Below are positions 50,588-61,585 of a DNA stretch of 64,000 bases, in pieces. The notes beneath the pieces are model-generated. The model was not told the origin of the DNA. It saw only the letters and a list, made by a program, of their open reading frames with translations, and did not search any database. Numbering within the stretch: position 1 is the stretch's first letter; each line of letters starts with the position of its first letter. Made by a program: the position numbers and the translations under genes. This stretch comes from Adlercreutzia hattorii (GTDB lineage Bacteria > Actinomycetota > Coriobacteriia > Coriobacteriales > Eggerthellaceae): positions 62,001 through 126,000 of the forward strand of contig NZ_AP022829.1 in NCBI RefSeq assembly GCF_011405655.1, read 5' to 3'.

Positions 50588-51898
50588 ATGCAAACCGCTA
50601 TATGCCTGTTGCTCGTGGTGTTCTTCTTGCTGATGAACGCGTTCTTCGTCATCGCGGAATTCGCGCTGGTGCGCGTGCGCAAGAGCCAGATTGACATGGC
50701 CGTCGCCGAGAAGCGCCGCGGCGCCGAGGCCGCCCGCGACGTAACCACGCACATCAACGCCTACCTGTCGGCCTGCCAGCTCGGCATCACGCTGGCATCG
50801 CTGGCCATCGGTTGGTTGGGCGAGCCGGCCGTCTCCGCCGTTCTGGAAGCACCGCTTCTGGCCTGGGGCTTCCCCGAGGCGACGGTGTACCCCATCTGCG
50901 TGGCCGTGGGCTTTTTCATCGTGACCACCCTGCACGTAGTGGTCGGCGAGCTCATCCCGAAATCCTTCGCCATCTTCGCCACCGAGAAGTACGCCCTGCA
51001 CACCGCCGGTCCCTTGCGCGTGTTCTACCGCGTCACCTACCCAATCATGGTCATCTTCAACGGCATTACCAACGGCGTCATGCGGCTGTTCGGGCATGAC
51101 CCGGCCGACGAGCACGAGGTGTACACCGGCGAGGAGATCAAGCTGCTCATTGACGAGTCCACGGAAAGCGGCCTCATCGATCCGGAGCAGAACGAGTTCG
51201 TCGACAACATCTTCGATCTGGGCGACAAAGACGCCGAGGGCATCATGACCCCGCGCACCGACGTCATCTGTCTGGATTTGGAAGACACGCTGGAAGAGAA
51301 CTGGGACATCGTGCGCCAGTATAAGTACACGCGCTACCCGGTGTGCGACGGCTCGAAGGACCGCATCGTCGGCTTCGTGCACACCAAGGACCTCGTGGAC
51401 GTGCCCAAGGACGCGCCCATGAGCGATTGGAAGATTCGCGAGCTGCCGCCCGTGCCCGAGGGCGCGCCCATCGCGAAGCTGCTGCAGGCCATGCAGGAGG
51501 GTCGCACCGAGATGTGCGTTGTGGTGGATGAGCACGGCGGCACAGCGGGCATCGTCACCATGAGCGACATCATGGAGCAGATCGTCGGCCGCATCGACGA
51601 CGAGTACGTGCACGACACCGACGATGACATTGAGGAACTGCCCGACGGTACTTACCAGATCAACGGCACCCTCGCCATTGATGACCTGGTGGAACTGCTC
51701 GGCTTCGAGCCCGAAGAAGCCAACGACGTGGAAACCGCCGGCGGCCTGTTGCTGTCGCTGTTCGACCGCATTCCCAAGGAGGGCGACGTGGCGGTGCTGG
51801 AAGAGCGCGGCACGAAGGTGACGTTCACCGTGCTCGCCATGGACCGCCTCCGCATCGACCGCATCTGCATGGCCATCGACCGCCCCGACGAGGAATAA
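50588..51898 (+). CDS. CNNM/CorC-HlyC membrane protein with CBS domains
   Basis: The 436-residue protein has a CNNM (DUF21) membrane domain (NAFFVIAEFALVRVRKSQID, GWLGEP, VVVGELIPKS), two CBS domains (MTPRTDVICLDLEDT onward, then MCVVVDEHGGTAGIVTMSDIMEQIVG) and a CorC_HlyC tail. Relatives export Mg2+ or other divalent ions. An in-frame TTG at 50579, closer to AAAGGA, may be the true start. It is divergent from the MFS-CBS gene. Confidence 0.92.
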   Translation: MQTAICLLLVVFFLLMNAFFVIAEFALVRVRKSQIDMAVAEKRRGAEAARDVTTHINAYLSACQLGITLASLAIGWLGEPAVSAVLEAPLLAWGFPEATVYPICVAVGFFIVTTLHVVVGELIPKSFAIFATEKYALHTAGPLRVFYRVTYPIMVIFNGITNGVMRLFGHDPADEHEVYTGEEIKLLIDESTESGLIDPEQNEFVDNIFDLGDKDAEGIMTPRTDVICLDLEDTLEENWDIVRQYKYTRYPVCDGSKDRIVGFVHTKDLVDVPKDAPMSDWKIRELPPVPEGAPIAKLLQAMQEGRTEMCVVVDEHGGTAGIVTMSDIMEQIVGRIDDEYVHDTDDDIEELPDGTYQINGTLAIDDLVELLGFEPEEANDVETAGGLLLSLFDRIPKEGDVAVLEERGTKVTFTVLAMDRLRIDRICMAIDRPDEE

Positions 51899-51899
51899 C

Positions 51900-51944
51900 G
51901 GGCGGCCCCGAGAGCTTCGTATCCGGGCGGTCTTCGGGCCGCCC
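51900..51944 (+). terminator. G/C hairpin after the CorC gene
   Basis: GGGCGGCCC (51900-51908) can pair with GGGCCGCCC (51936-51944). A shorter alternative stem, GGGCGG/CCGCCC, lies inside. No long U-run is seen. Confidence 0.5.
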
Positions 51945-51967
51945 TTCGATCGAGCGACGGCCTCATG

Positions 51968-51973
51968 TATAAT
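51968..51973 (+). promoter_or_regulatory. -10 element of the LuxR-type gene
   Basis: TATAAT preceded by ATG forms an extended -10-like site 42 bp before the TTG start. No -35 is convincing. Confidence 0.45.
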
Positions 51974-52015
51974 GTCCCCATATGATCGAGGGCCACAACA
52001 AGAAGGGACATACCG

Positions 52016-53374
52016 TTGCAGCGCAATCATGGGCGGTGGCTCGGCAGAAATCTCCTGATAGCTGTGGCGGGTATCTCCGCCCTTCTGGCGGCCCAGTCAT
52101 TTGAGGCGCCCTGCGAGATTTCCTGGCATCTTCCCCTGGGACAAGGCAGCGTGCCGGCGACCATTGTAGACGTAGCCGTCGCCTCCCTCGTTTCTTGCGC
52201 TTTGATCATCGCGGGCAACCGAGGGAGACGCGCGCTTGCGAGTGTTCCCCTCGCCATAGCAAGCGCCTCGTGCTGCCTAATGGGCCTGGCCGTGCAAGGC
52301 ACGGGAGAGCCCCTCTCCATTTTTGGACTCATCCTCATGTCTGCCGGGGGAACCGTTCTTCTCTTCTGCTGGCTGGCGGCAGTCTGCGCCCAGCGCGATA
52401 TCGGCATTGTCGAGCTGATGATAGAGATCGAGGTGCTCGCATCGGCGGCGGCGATTCTCCCCTCGCTTCTGTCTGCGTCATGGTGCCAAGCCCTCGCCGG
52501 CATGAGCGTGGCAGCCTCTGCGGTGGCACTTTGCCTCATCCAGCGCCCCGCGCCTTCCGCATCGGAGACCGAGCGGTCTTTTACCCTCGAGCCGTCTTCG
52601 CTGGCGAAAATCCTCTGCAGCTTCTTTGTTATCGGACTGGTGGTGGGATCCTTACAGTACTCGGTCTTCCTGCAGCAGGCAGAAGGCGAGATGTTCCCCG
52701 TCATCATTACCGCCATATCGCTCGCACTCGTGCTCTGGCTCTTTAACCGCGGCCGGGACTTCAACCTGTCGGTGTGGACGAAAGTGGTTGCAACCCTTTC
52801 GCTGGTCGCTCTTATCTTAGTGCTGTTCTCATCGACTCTCACCTACCTTGCCTACGTGTTGGCCGGCATCGCATACTCTCTTTTGGAATGCGGCGCCCTC
52901 TACATGGGATTACTCCTGGGGAGGCTGTATCCTGGTACTCGTGTGAGAATCTTAGCCACTGCCTGGTGTGTGGGGACTTTAGGATCCCTCCCCCTGCTAG
53001 CTTCCGTTTTTTTCGGACTCCACATCGCAAGCAGGGTCGCCATGCTCTTCATGGCCCTTCTGCTCGTCGTGGCATCCATTTGGATTCTGGAGGATCGAGC
53101 CGTGTCGCTGCTGTTGTCCGCAAGCGGCGGCGCGAAGCTCACCTCGCTCTCGGGTCGTCCCCTTGAATCATTCGGCGACAGCATGGGCCTGACTGCTCGC
53201 GAACGCGATGTGTTCAATCTCTATATCGTCGGACGAAGCGCCCCCTACATTGCAGAGAAGCTCGTAATCAGCGAGAGCACGGTGAAATCTCACCTGCAGC
53301 ACATCTACACCAAATGCGACGTCCATTCGCGCCAGGAGCTTATCTCTCTCGTTGAAGCTGTTCGAGAAAATTAG
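52016..53374 (+). CDS. LuxR-type regulator with polytopic membrane N-terminus
   Basis: The 452-residue protein has ten to twelve hydrophobic segments, then a LuxR/GerE domain (MGLTARERDVFNLYIVGRSA, STVKSHLQHIYTKCDVHSRQEL). It starts with TTG at 52016, eight bases after AAGGGA. It lies directly upstream of a flavoprotein gene on the same strand, as in the pair at 1757-5221, and probably activates it through the TTCATACGTTTC repeats in between. Confidence 0.87.
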   Translation: MQRNHGRWLGRNLLIAVAGISALLAAQSFEAPCEISWHLPLGQGSVPATIVDVAVASLVSCALIIAGNRGRRALASVPLAIASASCCLMGLAVQGTGEPLSIFGLILMSAGGTVLLFCWLAAVCAQRDIGIVELMIEIEVLASAAAILPSLLSASWCQALAGMSVAASAVALCLIQRPAPSASETERSFTLEPSSLAKILCSFFVIGLVVGSLQYSVFLQQAEGEMFPVIITAISLALVLWLFNRGRDFNLSVWTKVVATLSLVALILVLFSSTLTYLAYVLAGIAYSLLECGALYMGLLLGRLYPGTRVRILATAWCVGTLGSLPLLASVFFGLHIASRVAMLFMALLLVVASIWILEDRAVSLLLSASGGAKLTSLSGRPLESFGDSMGLTARERDVFNLYIVGRSAPYIAEKLVISESTVKSHLQHIYTKCDVHSRQELISLVEAVREN

Positions 53375-53396
53375 AGTTCTCCCTGTTCAAAAGATA

Positions 53397-53443
53397 TTCA
53401 TACGTTTCGTAGGAGAAGAGTTTTCCCTTATTTCATACGTTTC
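53397..53443 (+). promoter_or_regulatory. Direct repeat upstream of the flavoprotein gene
   Basis: TTCATACGTTTC occurs at 53397-53408 and 53432-53443, 35 bp apart, 70-120 bp before the flavoprotein ATG. A related TTCATGCG lies upstream of the other flavoprotein (3783). It is a candidate binding site of the LuxR-type regulator. Confidence 0.5.
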
Positions 53444-53515
53444 TCCTGTTTCGCCGCCTCCGAAAATGCGGTGATATGGACACTATCTTGCCGTACAACG
53501 GAAGAGGAGGAAATT

Positions 53516-55222
53516 ATGGCAATGGAGGAAAAGAGCGCGGGGGCAATGACCCGGCGCGGGTTTCTAACGGCCCTGGGCCTGGCGGGCGCTTCAGCGGCCG
53601 GCGCGGGCCTTGTTGGCTGCGCGCCAAAACAGCCAACCGAGGCAGCTGGCGACGACCAGACCGCCCTCGCTGACACTGGCACCCTGGTGGAAACCGACAT
53701 CCCCGAGGAAAAAATCCTCGAGACCGTCGATTGCGACGTGTGCGTGGTCGGCCTGGGCGTGGCGGGTGTGGGAGCCCTGCGTTCTGCTGCTGAAGGAGGA
53801 CTCAAGGTAGTCGGCGTCGAGAAGGGCAGCAAGCCCAGTGCTCGCTCGAACATGTTCGCCGCCTTCGGCACCGAGAAGACGCGCTCCATCGGAATCGAGG
53901 ACATCAGCCCCACCGAGGTGGCCAACGAGCTCATGACGCAAATGTCGCATCGCGCAGACTATCGCATAACCACGAAGTGGCTGAAGAACTGCGGAGAGGC
54001 TTTCGAGTGGTACACCTCCGCATATGACGGCCTATTGTGGCTCGGCATGGAAGACGAGCTTCCCGAAGATCCTAGCCAGTTGTTCGTCTGCGCCGATACG
54101 CTCACGAGCGGCATCTACCGTTTCGGAATCGACCACGAGCGCCTCTTCGCCGGATGCTGCTGCATCAGCGGCGGCGACGAGACCCATACGCCCGTTTTGC
54201 AGGCTAATGTGGATGCGGCTTTGGCCACGGGCAACGCGCAAGTGCAGTTCTACTCTCCGGCTGTGAAGCTCGAGGCGACCGACGGGCAGGTAACTGCCGT
54301 GATCTGCCGCAATGATGAGGGCGAGGGCTACACGCGCTATCGTGTCTCCAAGGGCGTGGTGCTCGCCACGGGCGGCTATTCGCACAACGAGAAAATGCTG
54401 GGGCAGTATGCTCCGTGGATTCTGAAGAACCAGGACAAATTCCTGTTCTCATACGAGGTGACGGATCACGACGGCAACCCCGCCGATACCGGCGACGGCC
54501 AGCAGATGGGCATGGACGTCGGCGGCCACCTGGACGTGGGGCCCCATGCGGTAATGGCTCACATCCTTCAGTTCGGCCAGGAGTTCTTCCTGCAAGTCAA
54601 CGAGCATGGCGAGCGTTTCACCAACGAGGATCTCAGCATGACCAATATCGCCAAGGTCATGCAGAACCAACCGGGCAGCAAGGTTTTCCAAATCATAGAC
54701 AGCCACTGGCCCGAGCAATACCCGATGCTTGAGATGGTCATGCAGAACATCCGCAGCTACGGCGACGGCGAGGGTTTTTCTGCCCAAGCCGACACGCTTG
54801 AAGAGCTCGCCTCCCAACTGGAGCTCAGCGCGGATGCCACCCAGAACCTGTCCGCCGCGGTCGCTCGCTACAATGAGCTGTGCGAGAAGGGCGTCGACGA
54901 GGACTTCGGCAAAGCTGCGGAGAAGATGTTCCCTGTGGTGGACCCGCCGTTCTATGCAATCACCTACGATATGCTCAAGCACACTTCAGTGGAAGACGTA
55001 AGCTGCATGCGCCTGCTCGTAACCATGGGCGGCCTTGTGACCGACGACAACGCGCGCGTGCTGGACGATGACTCGAACCCCATCCCCGGTCTGTTTGCCG
55101 TCGGCAACGTGCAAGGCGGCCGTTTTGTGGAAGACTACCCCTTCACCTTGTCTGGGGCCAGCCACGCCGCCGCTCTCACCTATGGGTACCTGACAGGCAA
55201 GTATCTCGCTGAACAGGCGTAA
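53516..55222 (+). CDS. Tat-exported FAD-dependent reductase-like lipoprotein
   Basis: The 568-residue protein has a twin-arginine signal TRRGFLTALG and lipobox LVGC, then an FAD_binding_2 domain with VVGLGVAGVGALRSA near residue 82, GVVLATGGYSHN and GLFAVGNVQGGRF. Unlike the protein at 1757 it has no FMN-binding domain, so it needs a separate electron donor. Substrate unknown; relatives act on fumarate-like and aromatic acceptors or steroids. The ATG has GAGGAGG. The preceding gene is its probable regulator. Confidence 0.88.
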   Translation: MAMEEKSAGAMTRRGFLTALGLAGASAAGAGLVGCAPKQPTEAAGDDQTALADTGTLVETDIPEEKILETVDCDVCVVGLGVAGVGALRSAAEGGLKVVGVEKGSKPSARSNMFAAFGTEKTRSIGIEDISPTEVANELMTQMSHRADYRITTKWLKNCGEAFEWYTSAYDGLLWLGMEDELPEDPSQLFVCADTLTSGIYRFGIDHERLFAGCCCISGGDETHTPVLQANVDAALATGNAQVQFYSPAVKLEATDGQVTAVICRNDEGEGYTRYRVSKGVVLATGGYSHNEKMLGQYAPWILKNQDKFLFSYEVTDHDGNPADTGDGQQMGMDVGGHLDVGPHAVMAHILQFGQEFFLQVNEHGERFTNEDLSMTNIAKVMQNQPGSKVFQIIDSHWPEQYPMLEMVMQNIRSYGDGEGFSAQADTLEELASQLELSADATQNLSAAVARYNELCEKGVDEDFGKAAEKMFPVVDPPFYAITYDMLKHTSVEDVSCMRLLVTMGGLVTDDNARVLDDDSNPIPGLFAVGNVQGGRFVEDYPFTLSGASHAAALTYGYLTGKYLAEQA

Positions 55223-55295
55223 GTTCCGCACATCCGAATCTGGCGCACCTGCCTCCCTCCCCGATGCGCCGAATGGGGGCACTCCTGCCCCATAA

Positions 55296-55337
55296 GACGG
55301 AGAACCCTACAGCCCCAAGGGCAAAGGGTTCTCCGTC
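55296..55337. terminator. 13-bp hairpin between convergent genes
   Basis: GACGGAGAACCCT (55296-55308) pairs perfectly with AGGGTTCTCCGTC (55325-55337). It may end both the flavoprotein and the amidohydrolase transcripts. Confidence 0.65.
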
Positions 55338-55397
55338 TGTCGTTCAGCGAGATATACGAGAGGTCCAAGACGACCCCTTGCGGTACCTGGGAGCCTT

Positions 55398-56189
55398 CTA
55401 GATTTCCTGGCCGATAAAGCGCTCGGCGTTGTGCCAGGTGATGGCTTCGAACTCTTCCTGGGTGAAAGGCATGGCGGCCAGCATGTTGTACTCGGTCACG
55501 GGGCTCCACATGGGGAAGTCGCTGCCGAACATCACGCGCTCGACGCCGTAGGCGCGCACCAGCTCCACGGTGCGGCGCGGGCCCAGAAACTCTAGGGCGC
55601 TGGACGTGTCCACGTAGCAGTTCTCGTCTTCCAAATACTCGAGGGCGTAATCGAACACCGACCAGCCGCCGAAGTGGGCCGCGTCCACCACCAGGTTCGG
55701 GAACGTGTGCAGGATGCGCTTCAGACGGCGCGGATGCGAGAAGTCGTAACGATAGTCGCCGGTGTGGATGACGATGGGCAGCCGGCCCTCGATGACCTCG
55801 TACAGGTGCATGAGCCGAGGGTCGTCCATGTTCACCTTCTGGGTGTCGGGATGGATCTTCACGCCCTTCAGTCCCAGATCAATGGCGCGGTTGATCTCAC
55901 CTTCCACGTCTTCGAAATCTTGGTGCATAGTAGCGAAGCCAACGAAGTTGTCGTGGGCGCGGCACTGCTCGGCGATGAAGTCGTTGATGATCGGCACCTG
56001 CCCGGGCGTCGTGGCCACGGAATGCACCAGGTGATGGGTGATGGGCGAGCCTTCGCACGCCGCGAGCATCGAGGACGCCGAAGCATTCTTTGCGTTCATG
56101 TCGACGCCGTAGAAATCGCCCACGGCCGAGGAAGCCTTGCAGGCGATCTTGTCGGGATAAATGTGGGAATGGGCATCAATGACGGGCAT
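55398..56189 (-). CDS. Amidohydrolase (TIM-barrel metal hydrolase/decarboxylase type)
   Basis: The 263-residue protein of the Amidohydro_2 family has a metal-binding DAHSH near the N-terminus, GVKIHPD, VIHTGD, DAAHFGG and FGSDFP near the C-terminus. Together these form the full active-site set. The family includes 5-carboxyvanillate and aminocarboxymuconate decarboxylases; the substrate cannot be told. The ATG has AAAGGAACC. Confidence 0.85.
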   Translation of the reverse strand: MPVIDAHSHIYPDKIACKASSAVGDFYGVDMNAKNASASSMLAACEGSPITHHLVHSVATTPGQVPIINDFIAEQCRAHDNFVGFATMHQDFEDVEGEINRAIDLGLKGVKIHPDTQKVNMDDPRLMHLYEVIEGRLPIVIHTGDYRYDFSHPRRLKRILHTFPNLVVDAAHFGGWSVFDYALEYLEDENCYVDTSSALEFLGPRRTVELVRAYGVERVMFGSDFPMWSPVTEYNMLAAMPFTQEEFEAITWHNAERFIGQEI

Positions 56190-56383
56190 AGCGGTTCCTT
56201 TTGACAAGCACGCTTTTTGCCTATTGTACGCAGTTCCTCCGTGAGATAAACGGACAATGGAGGCTCACTGGGGAATCCGAAGGTTTAACGGTTAGCCATC
56301 CTCGACGATGAGGTGCGTCTTGGATCATCCCTCGCAAGATCCGCCGAACCGTTGCGGCGAAAGCCTCCACACGAAAAAACCTC

Positions 56384-56412
56384 TTGAGACCGCAGCGCAG
56401 CTGCGCTATACT
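56384..56412 (+). promoter_or_regulatory. Promoter of the tRNA-Ser pair
   Basis: TTGAGA (56384-56389) and TATACT (56407-56412) are separated by exactly 17 bp, 38 bp before the first tRNA. Confidence 0.75.
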
Positions 56413-56449
56413 TCTAAGACGCTTCACGTTCGTGAGGCAGACGCTATGC

Positions 56450-56541
56450 GGAGAGATGTCCGAGCTGGTCGAAGGAGCACGATTGGAAATCGTGTATGCC
56501 CCAAAAGGGTATCTGGGGTTCGAATCCCCATCTCTCCGCCA
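56450..56541 (+). tRNA. tRNA-Ser (anticodon GGA)
   Basis: The acceptor stem GGAGAGA/TCTCTCC, anticodon loop around ATTGGAAAT, a long serine-type variable arm (TATGCCCCAAAAGGGTA), T-loop GGTTCGAATCC and encoded CCA are all present. It reads UCC/UCU codons. Confidence 0.95.
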
Positions 56542-56611
56542 GACTTATCCCGCGAGCCTCTTCCAGGCTCGCTTTGATATGGCGCCCCTTTAGGCGGCGC
56601 ATCGCCCCTGC

Positions 56612-56704
56612 GGAGGGGTGGCAGAGTGGTTGAATGCGGCGGTCTCGAAAACCGTTTCACCGGTGCTCCCGGTGACGAGGGTTCGAATCCCTCCTCCTCC
56701 GCCA
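56612..56704 (+). tRNA. tRNA-Ser (anticodon CGA)
   Basis: The acceptor stem GGAGGGG/CTCCTCC, anticodon CGA in GTCTCGAAAAC, long variable arm (TTCACCGGTGCTCCCGGTGA), T-loop GGTTCGAATCC and encoded CCA are seen. It reads UCG. It follows the first tRNA by 70 bases and is probably co-transcribed. Confidence 0.95.
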
Positions 56705-56783
56705 TTTTCGGTTCCGATATACTCCCGTATCCAGGCCCCTTTCTCTCTGTTTACGCTGGCGCTGGTGTCGTCGCTAACGCAAT

Positions 56784-57042
56784 CCGTAGCACGGAGCCCC
56801 TTTTTGCCGCAGCGCTGCCGCCAATACGACATTATTCCGCCTTGTGCTACGGAGTTTGCTTCTGCTAACTTTGACAACTTTCGAGTTTCCCCAGTTCAGC
56901 TGTTTGTGACTATTTGTTAACTCTAGATTACACCGTAGCACGACCGCCCTTTCTGTCGCTCACGTTGAATCCAGCTGCCAAAATGGCGCCCCGTGCTACA
57001 GGGGGGCCGAACCCAGCTGCCAAAATGGCGCCCCGTGCTACG
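56784..57042. repeat. Private repeats with CCGTAGCAC/GTGCTACGG core
   Basis: The 9-bp core occurs five times in mixed orientation (about 56784, 56844, 56933, 56992, 57032). The last two belong to a direct repeat of about 32 bp (CCAGCTGCCAAAATGGCGCC onward) starting at 56971 and 57013. No gene lies between the tRNA pair and the ABC ATPase gene. Confidence 0.75.
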
Positions 57043-57147
57043 GTTTGGAGGAAAACGCAAGGGGGAACCTCAACCATAGGATGCGCCGTACACAATTCAT
57101 TGAAGCTCTTCGAAGGAAAATGCGGCGCAGCGCTGGTAGTCCACGAC

Positions 57148-57939
57148 CTAGCAGTCCACGAGGCTGTAACGATCGCGAGTGCGCACCACTTCCAAGGGGA
57201 CGCCGAACAGGCCGCTCATGGTCTCACTGGTGAGCAGCGCCTCCTTAGGGCCGTCAGCCACGATACGACCGTCGCGCACGAGCAGCAGCCGCTGAATTTC
57301 CGGGGCAATGTCCTCGGGATAATGGGTAACCAGCAGCACCGGGCGGCCGGCGCGGGCGAGAGCGCTCATCGTTTGCCGAACATAGTACATTCCTTCGGGG
57401 TCGAGTCCCGTGCAGGGTTCGTCGAAGATGAGGACGTCCGGGTCGTGCACGAGCGCCCGGGCGATGAGCACGCGCCGCGCCTGGCCCGTGGATAGCGTGA
57501 GAATATCCCGCTCGGCCAAGTCGCCGATGCCCAGCTCGTTCATGATTGCCCGGGCGCGGGCGCGCTGGCCGTCGGTTACCGTGCAACGCTGGGGTATCCC
57601 CAGCGAGCCGAACAGGCCGCCGGCCACGATATCCTGGGCCGGCACATGCACGCGAATCTGATCCTGCATGGTGGAGGACACCACGCCCAGCGCTCGCTTG
57701 ATGTCGGCCAAGGTGACGCGCGCATCGCCCCGAAAAAGCACGGGTGCCTCGTCGCGGTGCAGCGGGTGTACCTCGCGGGTGATGAGGCCGATGAAGGTCG
57801 ACTTCCCCGAGCCGTTGGGCCCCAGCAGTGCCACCGATTCTCCCTCGGCAAGGGAGAACTCATCCACCGCGAGAATCTCGCGGCCCGCGCAGCGCACATG
57901 GGCGTCGCGGATACGCAGCAGCGGCGACAGGTCCGTCAT
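57148..57939 (-). CDS. Orphan ABC ATPase
   Basis: The 263-residue ATPase has Walker A GPNGSGKST, Walker B VLIFDEPCTGLD, H-loop VTHYPED and an altered signature, LSTGQARR. It has no adjacent permease or binding protein, so it resembles stand-alone YlmA/ModF-type ATPases of uncertain function. The ATG has AGGAGG. It lies downstream of the PpiC-type foldase gene beyond a terminator. Confidence 0.85.
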   Translation of the reverse strand: MTDLSPLLRIRDAHVRCAGREILAVDEFSLAEGESVALLGPNGSGKSTFIGLITREVHPLHRDEAPVLFRGDARVTLADIKRALGVVSSTMQDQIRVHVPAQDIVAGGLFGSLGIPQRCTVTDGQRARARAIMNELGIGDLAERDILTLSTGQARRVLIARALVHDPDVLIFDEPCTGLDPEGMYYVRQTMSALARAGRPVLLVTHYPEDIAPEIQRLLLVRDGRIVADGPKEALLTSETMSGLFGVPLEVVRTRDRYSLVDC

Positions 57940-57960
57940 GGCTTTCTCCTCCTACAAGAA

Positions 57961-57986
57961 AGCGCCCGCACGGGTGCGCGGGCGCT
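57961..57986 (-). terminator. Terminator of the foldase gene
   Basis: AGCGCCCGC (57961-57969) and GCGGGCGCT (57978-57986) form a 9-bp stem. On the minus strand TTCTTGT follows, 52 bases past the stop. Confidence 0.7.
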
Positions 57987-58037
57987 TCGTTCTTCTCTCA
58001 TTCGCAAGGACGTCCTCGCTGCGGCGGGAGCGTCGCC

Positions 58038-59405
58038 TTATTCGGCAGCTCCCTCAGCCGGCTGGGCACCATCGGCGGCACCCTCGGTCGGCTGCTCGGC
58101 GGCGGCGTCATCGCCAGCAGGTGCGGCGCCCTCAGCGTCAGCAGCGGCCTCGTCAGCGGCGGCTGCGGCGGCGACCTCGGCACCTTCAGCGCCCTCGTCG
58201 ACGCCCTCGGCCACCGGCGCCCCGGCGCCCTCGCCTTCCGCAGTGCCCTCGGCAGGGGCTTCGCCCTCGCCGTCCGCGGCGCCCTCGTCCAGCGTGATGG
58301 GATTGCCATCGGCATCGACGGCCGTCACACCCGTGCCATCCGTGGAGGTCTCCGTCTTGGAGTAGTTCGCCATATCGACGTAGTAGGGCAGCCCCTCGGG
58401 CATGTCGTTGATCTGAATGTCAGCAGCGTTGCGCTGCTCCTCGAGCCACGTGTAATAAGCATTGGACTGGTTGGAAGACTGCAGCATGGTACGGATAGAG
58501 TCCTGGAACTCCGTCGGCAGCTGATCGAGGCTCGTCAGCTCTTCCGGCGCCTCGAACACATCGGTGCACTGGATGATGTGGATGCCGTAGGTGCTGGTCA
58601 CGAGCCCGCTCACGTCGCCCTTGTTCAGGTCGGCCAGGGCCGTGGTGTACTCGGTCACGAGGTTGGACAGGCGGTCCCAACCCACGTTGCCGCCCTCGGC
58701 GGCGGAAGCGGTGTCCTTGGAATAGGACTCGGCAGCCGTGGCGAAGTCGAGCTCGCCGGCGTTGATCTTGTCGAGCACTTCCTGGGCCTGAGCCTCGTCG
58801 GAGGCCTCGAACAGGATGTGCGAGGACTTCTTCGCGCCGTCGTAGGAGCTCACGTAGGTTTTCGCGCTCTCGAGCACTTCCTCGTCCGTGGGCTCGGCAG
58901 CGCCTTCGCCCACCTTCTCCTGCAGCTGCTGGGACACCAGAGACAGCGCGATGTTGTCGCGATACTCGTCCTCGGTCATGCCCACGGCCTCGAGGGCCTC
59001 GGCCCAGGCACTATCAGAATCATAGTGGCCACGCATGGTTTCCACATACTGATCGATCTCGGTGGGATCGGCGGTAATGCCCTCGGCCTCGCCGCCCTGC
59101 TTCACCAGCTCCTGGTCGACGAAGGAGTTGACGATCTCCTCGCGCACCGACTCAGGCGTGTAATCGTTGTCGGCGAGCCACTGGCCCCAAGCGTCCTCTT
59201 CGGTGAGGCTCATCTGGGCGCGGATGTCCTGGATGGCCTGCGTGACCTTGTCTTCGGGAATCTCCACCCCGTTGACCGTGGCCGCGACACCGCCCGTGTA
59301 GGTGGGCGTATCGCTGGTCTGCTCGGAGCACCCGACGATACCCAGGGCGCACACAGCCGCCAAACCAACGGAAGCAAGCGATTTCGCAAAAGACAGCTTC
59401 TTCAT
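58038..59405 (-). CDS. PpiC/SurA-type peptidyl-prolyl isomerase lipoprotein
   Basis: The 455-residue protein has a lipoprotein signal ending LGIVGC, a SurA_N-like helical domain with VNGVEIPEDKV, and a parvulin domain with KKSSHILFEA, FATAAESYSKD, GGNVGWD and YGIHIIQ. A final tail of about 100 residues consists almost only of Ala, Glu, Gly, Asp and Pro. It probably folds exported proteins, like PrsA. The ATG at 59405 follows AGGAAGG. Confidence 0.9.
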   Translation of the reverse strand: MKKLSFAKSLASVGLAAVCALGIVGCSEQTSDTPTYTGGVAATVNGVEIPEDKVTQAIQDIRAQMSLTEEDAWGQWLADNDYTPESVREEIVNSFVDQELVKQGGEAEGITADPTEIDQYVETMRGHYDSDSAWAEALEAVGMTEDEYRDNIALSLVSQQLQEKVGEGAAEPTDEEVLESAKTYVSSYDGAKKSSHILFEASDEAQAQEVLDKINAGELDFATAAESYSKDTASAAEGGNVGWDRLSNLVTEYTTALADLNKGDVSGLVTSTYGIHIIQCTDVFEAPEELTSLDQLPTEFQDSIRTMLQSSNQSNAYYTWLEEQRNAADIQINDMPEGLPYYVDMANYSKTETSTDGTGVTAVDADGNPITLDEGAADGEGEAPAEGTAEGEGAGAPVAEGVDEGAEGAEVAAAAAADEAAADAEGAAPAGDDAAAEQPTEGAADGAQPAEGAAE

Positions 59406-59426
59406 AAGCACCTTCCTCATAGGCAA

Positions 59427-59475
59427 CGGGGACTGCCGAACTTCAATTCCTGATGGCGTTTTGAGACAGTCCCCG
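59427..59475 (-). promoter_or_regulatory. Inverted repeat in the foldase leader
   Basis: CGGGGACTG (59427-59435) pairs with CAGTCCCCG (59467-59475), 22 bases upstream of the ATG. Further upstream TTTGCCCACTT is repeated at 59532 and 59576. Confidence 0.4.
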
Positions 59476-59622
59476 ATAATTTCAAAAGGCATTTTCCCAC
59501 GCATGACGGCACGGTAACAACCGTCGCACAATTTGCCCACTTTTGATTCACGGTACGTCAATGACTGAAAGTGCGTTTGCCCACTTCAAAGCTTATGAAT
59601 TGGGTCATGTTAGAGAATATGT

Positions 59623-61437
<1,815 letters not shown>

Positions 61438-61585
61438 GAATCTTCTTTCGGTTCGTTTTTGGGCGCAGAAATTATAGCGCTTTGCGGGGGCAATAACGGG
61501 GAATGGCCGCAGACGGCACCGGGACGACAAACGGGCGCGGCAGAAGGGGTACGATGCGCACGGCCGGACGAGACGGCGGGAGCAA

